Shown: positions 1-8,470, numbered from the stretch's first letter. The stretch is DNA of 26,622 nt from Saprospiraceae bacterium UBA2329 (GCA_002344975.1 DDUV01000027.1:1-26622); one strand, 5' to 3'. Translations and numbers: made by a program. Notes: generated by a model not told the origin, from the sequence alone.

Positions 1-52
1 GTGAGGGGCGCATTTTTTTTGGATGAAAAATTAACGTCCTAAAGTAGTGGGG

Positions 53-60
53 CAAAAATA
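53..60 (-). promoter_or_regulatory. Bacteroidota -7 promoter box (TATTTTTG)
   Basis: On the minus strand the bases read TATTTTTG, a full match to the Bacteroidota -7 consensus TAnnTTTG. It points leftwards. A minus-strand ATG at 13-11 (reading M-R-P-S into the edge) would follow with a leader of about 30 bases, so this is probably the promoter of a gene that lies almost wholly outside the window. No clear -33 TTG partner was identified. Confidence 0.4.
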
Positions 61-80
61 AATGTTCATTTTCTTTAGGC

Positions 81-133
81 CAAAGGATTAGATAAGACAA
101 TTAAAATGAAACGTTTACTTATCTAATCCTTTG
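81..133. repeat. Perfect 16-bp inverted repeat (hairpin) after the T9SS gene
   Basis: CAAAGGATTAGATAAG at 81-96 is exactly complementary to 118-133, with a 21-base loop. It begins about 40 bases after the stop of the minus-strand T9SS gene, between that gene and the next leftward promoter. A smaller inverted repeat, CCTAAAG (38-44) with CTTTAGG (73-79), lies beside it. There is no T-tract on either side, so a classical intrinsic terminator is not supported. It may act as a 3' stem-loop or be a dispersed palindrome. Confidence 0.7.
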
Positions 134-174
134 ACGAAAATGACCACTTTATTTTTTTATTGCCCCTTACCCTC

Positions 175-2709
175 CTACCTCAACACCAACCTCCCTCTCG
201 CCATACCCGCATTTTCCAACTGCAACCGATACCAATACATGCCTGCCGGAATGCGGTTTCGATTCCAAAGGAAGGAGTCGCCATGCCCCTCGGTACGATG
301 TACGAAACGACCGGACGCATCCCAAATATCGAGTATAAAAGCCTGACTTTCATGCTTTTTCCAACTAAACAGAACTTCGTGAAGGGCCGGGTTGGGAGCT
401 GCCGTAACTTCGGGTTGCATCGGCAAAACGGGCTGAATGGCCGTGCTCAACCTGCCGAGGGTGTGATGCACCGTATTGGTGATAATGGGCGGATTAAAAT
501 CAAAATAAATGCCCGCCGAGTTGAAAATCTGCGTGCCGAGAGGAGCATCCTGACGTGGTACAATTGAAAACTGGACGAAACCCTGGCTCTCCTCGAAATT
601 CGCGCTGCTGTCGGGCAGGCTGATGTTTTCAAATCGGAATTGCAATTCGCCTTCATCGCTCACAATCAGGCGATAAGGATGGCTGGATGCGCCTAGCTGC
701 AAAGTGCGCACGTCAAGCTGCGGCGACAGCGTATCTCGAAGCACCACCAAAAATGCCGTATCGTTGCCGGTATTTTGAAACCGAATGTGATAAAGAATCC
801 GGGTTTCCGGCGCTATGATGTGCTCTTCGCCCACGCCTTCGGGCCATGCGCTTTTATCGTTGGGGTCATAAGGGCCTCGAAACTCCCGGCAAAAGTTCAC
901 GTTGCTCCATCCGTTGTGGATGTTGCCGGGCAAGAGGGGCGGCAGGCAGGCCGTGTCGGTAGCGACGGAGGCGGAAAAGCAGGCTTCGCGGCCCAGATTG
1001 GCTACATCGCAGGGGCTGCGCAGGCGGAGCGAAATATTGGTTTCTTCGCCGGGATGCAGATCGTTCAGGTTGTAAATCAATACATTACCCGACTGCGACG
1101 AGATGGCGGGGCGGCTGTGCAAAACCTCCATCGAATCGGGTAGTACAAGGCGTACTTGCGGCGACGGCGCTGTAGCTGAGCCGCGATTGGTGCATGTCAA
1201 TGAAGGGTAATACGTATGGCAAATCCGCAGTACGTTCGCGGCGCTCATTTGCAGGTGCAGTTCGGGGCAGTCGGCAAGTGGAGTTATCGCTATGTCCTGT
1301 TCGCTGAGGGTATTGGGGGCCGCGAGGGTTACCGGCATCGGCGGACAAGCCTGCCAGACTCTGCTGCCCGGCGGCGGCGTTGCGCTGAACAGATAGGCGC
1401 CCGGCGAAACATCGAAGGCATACGAACCATCATACCGGGGAAACCGGACGAAGGTGTCGGTCGCATTGGTCAACTGTAGTTTAAATCCTTCAAAAACAGG
1501 CAATTCCCCGCTTTCGGCCATGCAATCGGCATTTCCATCGCGTCGGATGCTTCCTCTGAGCCGGTTGCTGAATACCGAGCCGTTTGCGTCGGTTTTGATG
1601 AATACGAAATCTTCTCCAGACCAAATATCATTCGTTGATCCCAAACAATAATAACCGCCATCCGGGGCAGGGATTAATTTTCTTAAAAAAAGGTAGGGTG
1701 GATGATTGCCCTCCATCTCGTGCTCAAAATTAGGTTGCATATCAAGATCGAAGCGCAGAAATTTTGCGCGGGGAATAACCGCTCCAAATCCATTTCTTAC
1801 GGCAACAAACCCTTGGGCATCGGGCAGGGCTACCATATCCGAAATTGTACCGTTAGACGTGGTTGCGATAGAGATGAGTTCCCCTGTTGCATCTGTCTTC
1901 AAAATGCTCCCGTCATTGAGCGCTGCGTCTATCCATTCTGCGCTGAACAAGATGTTTCCATTTTCTATTTCGATGATGCTGCAAATATCCCCGGCGCCTC
2001 GTGCTTCCTGATACAAGTGATGCCATAGCATTTGGCCGGTAGCGCTCCATCGTGATAAAAAAGGCCGGTCGTCATGGCCCGAGCCGGCTATCAGATATGT
2101 ATTGCCGGCACTTTTTTTCGCAGCAGTGGCTATATTGCCTGTTGGTAGCCCGGCTATCCAGATCATGTCTCCGTTTCCATTCATTTTCAATACATTACGA
2201 CCAATGCTCAACAGGATGTCATCGTCTGTTTCTGTCCGGATAATTGCAAAGGGGCGGCCTGATGGATAAACCGGGCCTTGCAGCGCTGCCACATCGTTTT
2301 GTTGGGCAATGATTTGCCCCCAGGGATTTCGTTTTTGGTAATGCAACCGAACCGGCGGATCTTCTTTGAAGGCATAAAAAACTGCAAAATTGCCGTCGCT
2401 CAACTGCTCTGTCAGCACTACGCCAAGAGAATGGGGCATGGTATCGGTTTTTCGCCAGATTTCCTCGCCCCCTGCATCCACTCGCAGGAGCAGCAAGAGA
2501 GAGTCGGAATACCATTCGCTACCGGCAAATCCTATGCCCGCAAAAACAACGCCGCCGTCGGCAGTAGCAATGGCATTTCCATAGCGTTCGCCGCGACAAA
2601 GATCGAATTGGCGGGTCCAGCCCTGCGCGATTGCAGATGCGGTGCAGCAACTGATGGCGATAAAAAGGAAGAGTGAGATGGTTTGGGGTGAAAAGTGTCT
2701 GGCAGCCAT
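175..2709 (-). CDS. Secreted T9SS cargo protein with propeller-like repeats and DUF7619-like domain
   Basis: This 844-residue protein has a Sec signal peptide (about 1-29, ending AIAQ) and therefore a probable mature N-terminus at Gln. Residues about 30-375 contain repeated DGG-type strands (for example DGGVVFAGIGFAGS and DGGYYCLGSTND) typical of beta-propeller or delta-60-like secreted proteins. A short SdrD/carboxypeptidase-regulatory-like region follows at about 385-470. Residues about 490-750 hold a repeat-type domain with the motif YDPNDK and, near its end, IYFDFNPPIITN, which I recognise as the DUF7619/DUF11-like module common in Bacteroidota surface proteins. The last 80 residues (APNPALHEVLFSW onward, ending GRLVLR) are a type A T9SS sorting domain. 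Expected location is the cell surface or medium. No catalytic residues are recognisable, and an adhesive or structural role is only inference. Confidence 0.85.
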   Translation of the reverse strand: MAARHFSPQTISLFLFIAISCCTASAIAQGWTRQFDLCRGERYGNAIATADGGVVFAGIGFAGSEWYSDSLLLLLRVDAGGEEIWRKTDTMPHSLGVVLTEQLSDGNFAVFYAFKEDPPVRLHYQKRNPWGQIIAQQNDVAALQGPVYPSGRPFAIIRTETDDDILLSIGRNVLKMNGNGDMIWIAGLPTGNIATAAKKSAGNTYLIAGSGHDDRPFLSRWSATGQMLWHHLYQEARGAGDICSIIEIENGNILFSAEWIDAALNDGSILKTDATGELISIATTSNGTISDMVALPDAQGFVAVRNGFGAVIPRAKFLRFDLDMQPNFEHEMEGNHPPYLFLRKLIPAPDGGYYCLGSTNDIWSGEDFVFIKTDANGSVFSNRLRGSIRRDGNADCMAESGELPVFEGFKLQLTNATDTFVRFPRYDGSYAFDVSPGAYLFSATPPPGSRVWQACPPMPVTLAAPNTLSEQDIAITPLADCPELHLQMSAANVLRICHTYYPSLTCTNRGSATAPSPQVRLVLPDSMEVLHSRPAISSQSGNVLIYNLNDLHPGEETNISLRLRSPCDVANLGREACFSASVATDTACLPPLLPGNIHNGWSNVNFCREFRGPYDPNDKSAWPEGVGEEHIIAPETRILYHIRFQNTGNDTAFLVVLRDTLSPQLDVRTLQLGASSHPYRLIVSDEGELQFRFENISLPDSSANFEESQGFVQFSIVPRQDAPLGTQIFNSAGIYFDFNPPIITNTVHHTLGRLSTAIQPVLPMQPEVTAAPNPALHEVLFSWKKHESQAFILDIWDASGRFVHRTEGHGDSFLWNRNRIPAGMYWYRLQLENAGMARGRLVLR

Positions 2710-2736
2710 AATGTTGTGTTTTAGTTTTGGAAGCTG

Positions 2737-2744
2737 CGAATATA
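2737..2744 (-). promoter_or_regulatory. Possible -7 promoter box (TATATTCG) of the 844-residue protein gene
   Basis: The minus strand reads TATATTCG, one mismatch from TAnnTTTG, 27 bases before the ATG at 2709. It gives a short leader of about 20 bases, as at other promoters in this window. The box adjoins the end of the degraded acetyltransferase, so it is the only spacer available for an independent promoter. Confidence 0.35.
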
Positions 2745-2750
2745 AGCATG

Positions 2751-3013
2751 TTATCTAAAACTACAGCATTTTGTGGTGTTTTGGGAAACACCTGCCGGCA
2801 ATTTCCACTCCTCTGCCCGAACTACATACCGCAGCCATTCCCGCCCGTCTTCCCGGTAGGCATTACAAGCCTTGCCGCTGCTTCGTCGGCAAAGGGGGCA
2901 TCGCCGGTATAGCGCAGCACTTCGGGGTCTGCATTCAGGAGGAGGGCCTGCGGCGCGTCGTCGGGCTGCATTTCCCGGAGGTAGAGGCGGGGCGTGCGGA
3001 GGAGGAAGGGCAT
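2751..3013 (-). pseudogene. Frameshifted, truncated GNAT (RimJ/RimL-type) N-acetyltransferase remnant
   Basis: The minus-strand ATG at 3013 opens a protein starting MPFLLRTPRLYLREMQPDD, followed by PEVLRYTGDAPFADEAAARL. That is the characteristic N-terminus of GNAT acetyltransferases that modify protein or small-molecule amines. In this frame it stops after 63 residues. Shifting frame at about 2867 continues a plausible GNAT segment (NAYREDGREWLRYVVR) to a stop at 2751. Even joined, only about 85 residues remain of the usual 165-180, and the acetyl-CoA binding motif (Q/RxxGxG/A) is missing. The start lies 5 bases after the stop of the DUF4932-like lipoprotein gene, so it was probably the downstream gene of an operon before decay. 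Confidence 0.65.
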
Positions 3014-3018
3014 GGATT

Positions 3019-4437
3019 TTAGTTTTTATTGCTCTTCACCACCAACCCGCTCGATGCCTTCAGCATGATGCCTTTGACACTCTGAAACGGTTGTTGTACG
3101 CCCCACCAGTTGAACAGCAGGTAATACTCCTCTTTTTGAGGCAATGGAACGTCAAAAGTTACCGATTGGCCGCCGGCATCCCATTTCAAGCGGCTCACGT
3201 TCACCACCTCTTTCTCCCATTGGCTATAATAAAGTACTATATCCACAGTTTCAACCGGCTTCATGGGTTCCGAAAACTCCAGGCGGATACTATTGATCGG
3301 CGATGTCACATGTATGGTATCGGAGTCGTTCAGTATCAAGGGTTTGCTCAAATTCGGCTGAATGTCTTTCGTCCATTTCAGCATCTCAGGGTACAGGTCT
3401 TTTATCTTTTTCCGGCCATTATATTGCTTGTAAAGCGCCTTCAGTTTTGCTGCGAATAAGTCGGAATATATAAATCCTCGGGTGTCGTTTTGAAAGTGCC
3501 AGTTCAAATTCACTTTTTCCGCAAAGGCAGGAAAATGGATGGAGTTAAAAATATCAAACACGGCCCAGGTCATGTATTCATTAAAGACGGCGTTGCCGGA
3601 ATTGGCATATCCGCTGTCATCGTCCCACAATGTTTCATCAAAACCAGCCGCTACATTGTGCTGATCGGTCGTGGGATTCACATACCCGTGATCCATTTCT
3701 GTGAACAGCGTGTGCAATTCTGTGGACTTATCCTCTTGATTTTCAAAGCTTGTGCCGTCAATAATGGGCTTGGCAATGGTCGGGAAGTCTGCTGTCCAGG
3801 CGGTGTCAATGTCCCGGTGCAGGTTTTGTGCATAAACAAAAGGCGAGATGACAACGGAGTATTTTTTATTGCCGAAGTAGTCGCCGAATTCTTTTGTCAG
3901 AAAATCCTTCATTTCCGTCAGCAGGTACTCTTCGCGGTATTTGCGCATCATTTGCTCCCGGTAGGTCTGCTGCGATTGAAAAAATGCCTTGAAATTCGAT
4001 GTGCGGGCAAAGTCTTCCGTCAATGATTTGTATTGGTCAAAAGTCTGTATTTCAAAGGATTGAAAATCATTTATTCGTTGCAGTTTGTAATTTTCATCCA
4101 GCACAAAGGCATAGCTGTCCGTCCTGTAACTCAGGTATTCCTGCCAGCGTTTTCCTGAAAAATTGACGGAATCGAGCAAGGGGTGCCCCATATAAGGCTC
4201 AAAGTATTTTCTCATTTCCTCGTAGTAGGCAAAATCCTTCCTCACCTGCCATTTGTCGGTTATGCCGTACTTGGTGAGCGCCAGTACCACATTGGCCAAT
4301 TCGTACGTCTCTGGGTACTCAATTCGGATAAGGGCGTCGGCATCAGGTTTTGAAGGCGGAAGTTGGCGGGTGGTTTTGCAGGACGCAAAGGCGAGACCGA
4401 GCAGGAGAAGACCTCCGATTTTGTTTTTTGTTTGCAT
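3019..4437 (-). CDS. DUF4932-like lipoprotein with degenerate HExxH motif
   Basis: The 472-residue protein begins with a lipoprotein signal peptide (lipobox FASC, Cys20), which predicts anchoring in the periplasm or outer membrane. The body, for example ETYELANVVLALTKYGITDKWQV followed by YFEPYMGHPLLDSVNFS and YLSYRTDSYAFVLDENY, matches my recollection of the DUF4932 family of Bacteroidota. Members of this family carry a gluzincin-like HExxH followed by an NEY glutamate. Here the equivalent region reads T246-E-M-D-H250-GYVNP, with Asn286-Glu287-Tyr288 downstream, so the first zinc-binding His is replaced by Thr. The final 90 residues form an Ig-like beta domain (SPINSIRLEFSEPMKPV). It could be an inactive metallopeptidase homologue or use another ligand. 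The ATG at 4437 gives the only good signal peptide. The gene is divergent from the TPR lipoprotein gene at 4536. Confidence 0.75.
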   Translation of the reverse strand: MQTKNKIGGLLLLGLAFASCKTTRQLPPSKPDADALIRIEYPETYELANVVLALTKYGITDKWQVRKDFAYYEEMRKYFEPYMGHPLLDSVNFSGKRWQEYLSYRTDSYAFVLDENYKLQRINDFQSFEIQTFDQYKSLTEDFARTSNFKAFFQSQQTYREQMMRKYREEYLLTEMKDFLTKEFGDYFGNKKYSVVISPFVYAQNLHRDIDTAWTADFPTIAKPIIDGTSFENQEDKSTELHTLFTEMDHGYVNPTTDQHNVAAGFDETLWDDDSGYANSGNAVFNEYMTWAVFDIFNSIHFPAFAEKVNLNWHFQNDTRGFIYSDLFAAKLKALYKQYNGRKKIKDLYPEMLKWTKDIQPNLSKPLILNDSDTIHVTSPINSIRLEFSEPMKPVETVDIVLYYSQWEKEVVNVSRLKWDAGGQSVTFDVPLPQKEEYYLLFNWWGVQQPFQSVKGIMLKASSGLVVKSNKN

Positions 4438-4510
4438 GGCTTTTGATTTTCAGGTGAAGCAATTAGTGACAGGAAGATCACGGCAGTCAACCGCAAAAGT
4501 TTGAAAACAC

Positions 4511-4518
4511 TATCTTTG
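4511..4518 (+). promoter_or_regulatory. Bacteroidota -7 box TATCTTTG for the 4.5-12.1 kb operon
   Basis: TATCTTTG matches TAnnTTTG exactly and ends 17 bases before the ATG at 4536, giving a leader of about 10 bases. No convincing -33 TTG is visible at the usual spacing of about 20 bases. Because all downstream genes to 12128 follow with gaps of 50 bases or less, it is the best candidate for driving the whole unit. Confidence 0.55.
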
Positions 4519-4535
4519 CCGCAAAAAAACGAAAA

Positions 4536-5063
4536 ATGAAATACGCAGCAGCATTGATTTTTGTGGCCACGCTGATGGCCTGCACCCCCAACGCGGACAA
4601 GTTGAAAGCCGAATTGAAGGAAATGGACGATGTTTTTTCTAAGGCATCCAGCATTTCCGACCTGAAAATGGCAGCCAACTTCATCGCCAAATCCGAGCGG
4701 TTTGCCAAAGCTTTCCCTGCCGATTCGCTGGCGCCCCTGTACCTGTTCAAATCGGCGGGCGTGGCGAAAACCACCGGCCAATTTGACGAAGCATATCGCC
4801 TGTGGGACAAACTGCTGGCCGAATACCCCGACAATTTCTGGGCGCCGCCGGCTGCTTTTCTCAAAGGCTATACCGCAGAGACGGAACTGATGGACAGAGA
4901 CAAGGCCGTGACGTACTTTGAAGAGTTTTTGAAACGTTACCCGGAAAGCAATTTCGCAGCACAGGCTCAGCGGCAGATTGACCTGCTGAAAGGCAATGTG
5001 AAACCCGAAGATTTGGTGAAGGAATTTGAACAAAACTTGCCGGATACCACCGTTGTTGAGTAG
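4536..5063 (+). CDS. Small TPR-like periplasmic lipoprotein
   Basis: A 175-residue protein with a lipoprotein signal (lipobox LMAC, Cys16). The mature part is alpha-helical with TPR-type periodicity. One clear repeat is YLFKSAGVAKTTGQFDEAYR, followed by LWDKLLAEYPDNFWAPPAAF and then AVTYFEEFLKRYPESNFAAQ, which resembles the paired TPRs of YbgF/CpoB and BamD-like lipoproteins. No gene name is justified. It is first in the operon, 16 bases before the first thioredoxin-domain gene. Its TPR content and that of the helical tails of the two following proteins suggest a shared envelope role, but this is inference. Confidence 0.75.
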   Translation: MKYAAALIFVATLMACTPNADKLKAELKEMDDVFSKASSISDLKMAANFIAKSERFAKAFPADSLAPLYLFKSAGVAKTTGQFDEAYRLWDKLLAEYPDNFWAPPAAFLKGYTAETELMDRDKAVTYFEEFLKRYPESNFAAQAQRQIDLLKGNVKPEDLVKEFEQNLPDTTVVE

Positions 5064-5079
5064 CATAAAACTTTTGAAA

Positions 5080-6249
5080 ATGAAACTTCCATTGTTGATT
5101 TTATTGCTTGTAGTATCGGTGTTGCCTTTGAGCGCAGAGGGCATTCGCTTCTTCGAGGGCACCTGGGACGAAGCCGTAGCCGAGGCCAAGCGCTTAGACC
5201 GCATCATTTTTGTGGACGCTTATGCCGTGTGGTGCGGGCCTTGCAAAAAAATGGCCGCCGAGGTGTTTCCCGATGACAAGGTGGGCGAGTTTTACAACAA
5301 AAACTTCATCAACCTGAAATTGGATGCCGAAAAGGGCGAAGGGCTGAAGTTCAGAGAAAAATACCCCATCTCGGCGTTTCCTACCTTGTTTTACATAGAC
5401 TACACCGGCGACGTAGTGCAACAGGTGAAAGGCGCGCAGCAAATTGACGGCTTCATCGAATTGGGCAAAAAGGCGCTGACGAAAATAGACCGCAGCCAGC
5501 AGTATGTGGCGGCCTACGAAAGCGGCGACAGAGACCCCGAATTGGTGCTCAACTATGTGCGCGCACTGAACAAGGCCGGCAAATCGAGCATCAAAATCTC
5601 GAATGACTACCTGCGCTCGCAAAAAGACCTGAGCACGCCGTTCAATCTCCGTTTCATCCTCGAAGCTGCCTCGGAGGCCGATTCGCGCATTTTTGACATG
5701 CTCATCGAACGCCGCGCCGCCATTGAAGCATTAGAGCCGAAGCAGGCCGTGAAAGAAAGAATCCGGGAGGCCTGCGAGGCAACGGCTCAAAAGGCACTGG
5801 AATTTCGCAACCGGAATTTGCTGGAAGAGGCCATTGCCAAAATGAAAAAATACTATCCCGAAAAAGCCGCCTCTTTCCGCACGAGTATGGAAATGGACTA
5901 CTGGTCGGCTATGGGCGATGTGGACAAATACATTGCCGCCTGCCAACAGTACGCCAAAACGGAAGCGGCCAAAGACGAAAAAGCGCTGATGGGGTTGGGC
6001 GGCGCGCTGGCGCAGCAGTTTGGTCACGAGCCGAAAGCCATGCAGGCCGCAGAAAACTTCTCCAAAATGGCTGCCGACAAAAGTACCGACTACAAAACGC
6101 AACTCAATTACGCCGGCATTCTGATGCGCAACGGCAAGAAAGACAAGGCTTTGGATGCCGCCAAAAAAGCGCTGGAAATGGCCAAACCTCATGGCGATCA
6201 GGCCGTGCGGATGGTCGAATTTCAGATTCAACAACTAAAAAGTAAATAA
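5080..6249 (+). CDS. Secreted thioredoxin-domain protein with long helical C-terminal domain (copy 1)
   Basis: I place the start at ATG 5080, because only this gives an N-terminal signal peptide (MKLPLLILLLVVSVLPLSA). The in-frame ATG at 5026 lies inside the preceding gene. The product has 389 residues. Residues about 22-140 are a thioredoxin fold with the redox motif W51-C-G-P-C55 and a cis-proline at P101 (AFPTL). The context DAYAVWCGPCKKM resembles the DUF255/thioredoxin_7 type that acts in the periplasm. Residues about 145-389 are helical, ending in TPR-like repeats (KTQLNYAGILMRNGKKDKALDAAKKALEMA). It is likely a periplasmic disulfide reductase or oxidase with a TPR-type partner-binding tail. 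A paralogue follows after 8 bases, with the redox Cys and cis-Pro at identical residue numbers. Confidence 0.85.
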   Translation: MKLPLLILLLVVSVLPLSAEGIRFFEGTWDEAVAEAKRLDRIIFVDAYAVWCGPCKKMAAEVFPDDKVGEFYNKNFINLKLDAEKGEGLKFREKYPISAFPTLFYIDYTGDVVQQVKGAQQIDGFIELGKKALTKIDRSQQYVAAYESGDRDPELVLNYVRALNKAGKSSIKISNDYLRSQKDLSTPFNLRFILEAASEADSRIFDMLIERRAAIEALEPKQAVKERIREACEATAQKALEFRNRNLLEEAIAKMKKYYPEKAASFRTSMEMDYWSAMGDVDKYIAACQQYAKTEAAKDEKALMGLGGALAQQFGHEPKAMQAAENFSKMAADKSTDYKTQLNYAGILMRNGKKDKALDAAKKALEMAKPHGDQAVRMVEFQIQQLKSK

Positions 6250-6257
6250 TTCAACCA

Positions 6258-7430
6258 ATGAAGAAGACCATTCTTTTTTTCGCTTGCTGTATGGCCATCG
6301 GCGCGTTGCAAGCTCAGGGCATCGAGTTCGCACAGGGCACCTGGAAGGAAATTTTGGCGGAAGCCGCCCGTCAGGACAAGATCGTTTTTGTAGATGCCTA
6401 CACCACCTGGTGCGGCCCCTGCAAAATGATGGACCGCAACACCTTCTCCCAAAAGGAAGTCGGCGATTTTTTCAACGCCAATTTCATCAACGCCAAAATT
6501 GACATGGAAAAAGGCGAAGGCCCTTCCATTGCTCAAAAGTATGCGGTGCGCGCTTATCCCACCTTCCTGTTTGTGGACAGCGACGGCGAGTTGGTACACC
6601 GCACGCTGGGCTATCAGGAGGGAGGCATGTTTATCGAAAACGCAAAGGCAGCACTCGATCCGCAGCGCCGCATCTCTGCGCTCAATGCCCGCTATGCCGG
6701 CGGTGATCGCAGTCCGGAATTTCTGCGCAAATACACCGAAGCCCGCGCCCAAATGATGGACGGCAGCCACGGAAAAATTGCAGAAGAATATCTCCAAACC
6801 CAGAAAGACTGGGGCACTGAGGAAAACATGGAGTTTCTGTTTCAATACGCCGAAGACCCCGATTCGCCTATGTTTGCTTATATTTTCAAGGAGCGCGCAA
6901 AGTTTGAAGCTGCTTACGGAGAAGAAATGGTGCGAGGTAAAATCCAGCAGGCCGCTTTCAGCAGTGTTATGAAAATGGGCGATCTGGAACCGGAGGCCGC
7001 GGTGAAAAAAATGGATGCGTTTTTTGCAGAAAAATGCCCCGACATAGCCCCCAAGCTGAGCGCGCAAACCGCTATGACTGTGTATAAAATGATGGGCCAA
7101 AGCGACTTGTACGCCAAAACCGCCGTCAAGTATTACGATCAGTACCCGTCCAACAACTTCCTCGAATTGAACGAGGCAGCCTGGGGTTTTTACGAAAATG
7201 TGGAAGACAAAGCCTTGCTGCAAAAAGCATTGGGCTGGGGTCTGAAATCGGTGGAACTGCAAAACGAGTATTTCAACAACGACACGGTGGCCGCCTTGTA
7301 TTACAAACTCGGCAACAAAAAACAGGCCACGAAATACGCCAAAAAAGCCATTGCCATGGCCAAGAAAAATGGCGAAGATGCTTCGGAAACTGAAGCGCTG
7401 CTGGCGAAAATGAAAGGGAAGAAAAAATAG
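6258..7430 (+). CDS. Secreted thioredoxin-domain protein with long helical C-terminal domain (copy 2)
   Basis: This 390-residue protein is a tandem paralogue of the preceding gene. It has a signal peptide ending LQAQ with Gln as the likely mature N-terminus, then a thioredoxin domain with W51-C-G-P-C55 and cis-Pro at P101 (AYPTF). The rest, about residues 145-390, is helical and finishes with a TPR-like segment (ALYYKLGNKKQATKYAKKAIAMAKKNG). Active-site Cys, cis-Pro and total length coincide with copy 1, which implies duplication followed by divergence of the C-terminal domain. It probably acts as a periplasmic thiol-disulfide oxidoreductase. It ends 2 bases before thiL, so the two are likely cotranscribed. 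Confidence 0.85.
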   Translation: MKKTILFFACCMAIGALQAQGIEFAQGTWKEILAEAARQDKIVFVDAYTTWCGPCKMMDRNTFSQKEVGDFFNANFINAKIDMEKGEGPSIAQKYAVRAYPTFLFVDSDGELVHRTLGYQEGGMFIENAKAALDPQRRISALNARYAGGDRSPEFLRKYTEARAQMMDGSHGKIAEEYLQTQKDWGTEENMEFLFQYAEDPDSPMFAYIFKERAKFEAAYGEEMVRGKIQQAAFSSVMKMGDLEPEAAVKKMDAFFAEKCPDIAPKLSAQTAMTVYKMMGQSDLYAKTAVKYYDQYPSNNFLELNEAAWGFYENVEDKALLQKALGWGLKSVELQNEYFNNDTVAALYYKLGNKKQATKYAKKAIAMAKKNGEDASETEALLAKMKGKKK

Positions 7431-7432
7431 AA

Positions 7433-8470
7433 ATGTCTGATCAAATTTCCAGAACCGACGTGAATACCCTCGGTGAGTTTGGACTCATCGAGCACCTGAC
7501 GCGCAACTTCGAGCTGCGGAACCCCTCCTCGCTCAAAGGCATCAACGACGATGCGGCCGTTATTGACAACGGCAATTTCCTCACCGTCGTCTCTACCGAC
7601 CTGCTCATCGAGGGCATTCACTTCGACCTGATGTACACGCCGCTCAAACACTTGGGATACAAGGCCATAGTGGTCAATCTCTCCGACATCTACGCCATGA
7701 ACGCCCGTCCCAAACAGATCACCGTCTCCATCGCCATTTCCAACCGGTTTTCGGTGGAGGCTTTGGACGAACTGTATGCGGGCATCCGGGCAGCTTGCGA
7801 GCGCTACGGCGTGGACTTGGTGGGCGGCGATACCTCCTCCTCCAACAAAGGCCTGCTCATCAGCGTCACGGCCATCGGTCAGGGCGAAGCGGACAAGTTG
7901 ACCTATCGAAACACCGCCCGCGTAGGCGACCTGGTGTGCATCACCGGCAACCTGGGCGCAGCGTATCTGGGTCTGCAAATCTTAGAGCGGGAGAAGCAGC
8001 TTTTCCTGTCTGATCCCAAAATCCAGCCCAACCTCGAAGACCAGAGCTACCTCATCGGACGGCAACTCAAGCCCGAAGCCCGCAAAGAGATGATCGAGAT
8101 GTTTGCCCAACAACAACTCGTTCCCACGGCCATGATGGACATCTCCGACGGCCTTTCTTCCGACCTCATGCACATCTGCCGGCAATCGGGCGTGGGCGCG
8201 TACATCGAAGAAAGCGGCGTGCCCATTCACCCCGAAGCGCAGCAAATGGCCATCAAATTCGGACTGGACCCCATCACGGTGGCGCTCAGCGGCGGCGAAG
8301 ACTACGAACTGCTCTTCACCATTGATCCCAACGACGTGGAGAAGGTGAAATATCTGCCTGACATCTACATCGCCGGCGAGATAGTGCCCGCTGAGGACGG
8401 ACTGAAACTGCATACCAAAGGCGGCAATATCCACGCCATGACGGCGCAGGGCTGGACGCATTTTGGGTGA
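7433..8470 (+). CDS. thiL: Thiamine-monophosphate kinase
   Basis: ThiL phosphorylates thiamine monophosphate with ATP to give thiamine diphosphate, the active cofactor, in the cytoplasm. The 345-residue protein has the expected length and the PurM-like motifs in order: GINDDAAVI near residue 38, STDLLIEGIHFDLMYTPL at about 58-75, LSDIYAMNARPKQ at about 83-95, GGDTSSS near 131, DISDGLSSDLMHIC at about 235-250 and SGGEDYELLFT near 285. The Asp-rich Mg-binding residues of the family are therefore present. The start ATG 7433 lies 2 bases after the preceding stop. No other thiamine genes are visible, and it sits here as part of a mixed envelope and housekeeping operon. Confidence 0.95.
   Translation: MSDQISRTDVNTLGEFGLIEHLTRNFELRNPSSLKGINDDAAVIDNGNFLTVVSTDLLIEGIHFDLMYTPLKHLGYKAIVVNLSDIYAMNARPKQITVSIAISNRFSVEALDELYAGIRAACERYGVDLVGGDTSSSNKGLLISVTAIGQGEADKLTYRNTARVGDLVCITGNLGAAYLGLQILEREKQLFLSDPKIQPNLEDQSYLIGRQLKPEARKEMIEMFAQQQLVPTAMMDISDGLSSDLMHICRQSGVGAYIEESGVPIHPEAQQMAIKFGLDPITVALSGGEDYELLFTIDPNDVEKVKYLPDIYIAGEIVPAEDGLKLHTKGGNIHAMTAQGWTHFG

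Noticed and set aside
81..133. attC-like element near the window start
   Set aside because: Perfectly self-complementary with no AAC/GTT core and no unpaired spacer.
4260..5207. Long minus-strand frame (315 codons) across the divergent promoter region
   Set aside because: It is antisense to the TPR lipoprotein and first thioredoxin genes, shares the start of the DUF4932-like gene in another frame, and has no family resemblance or signal peptide.
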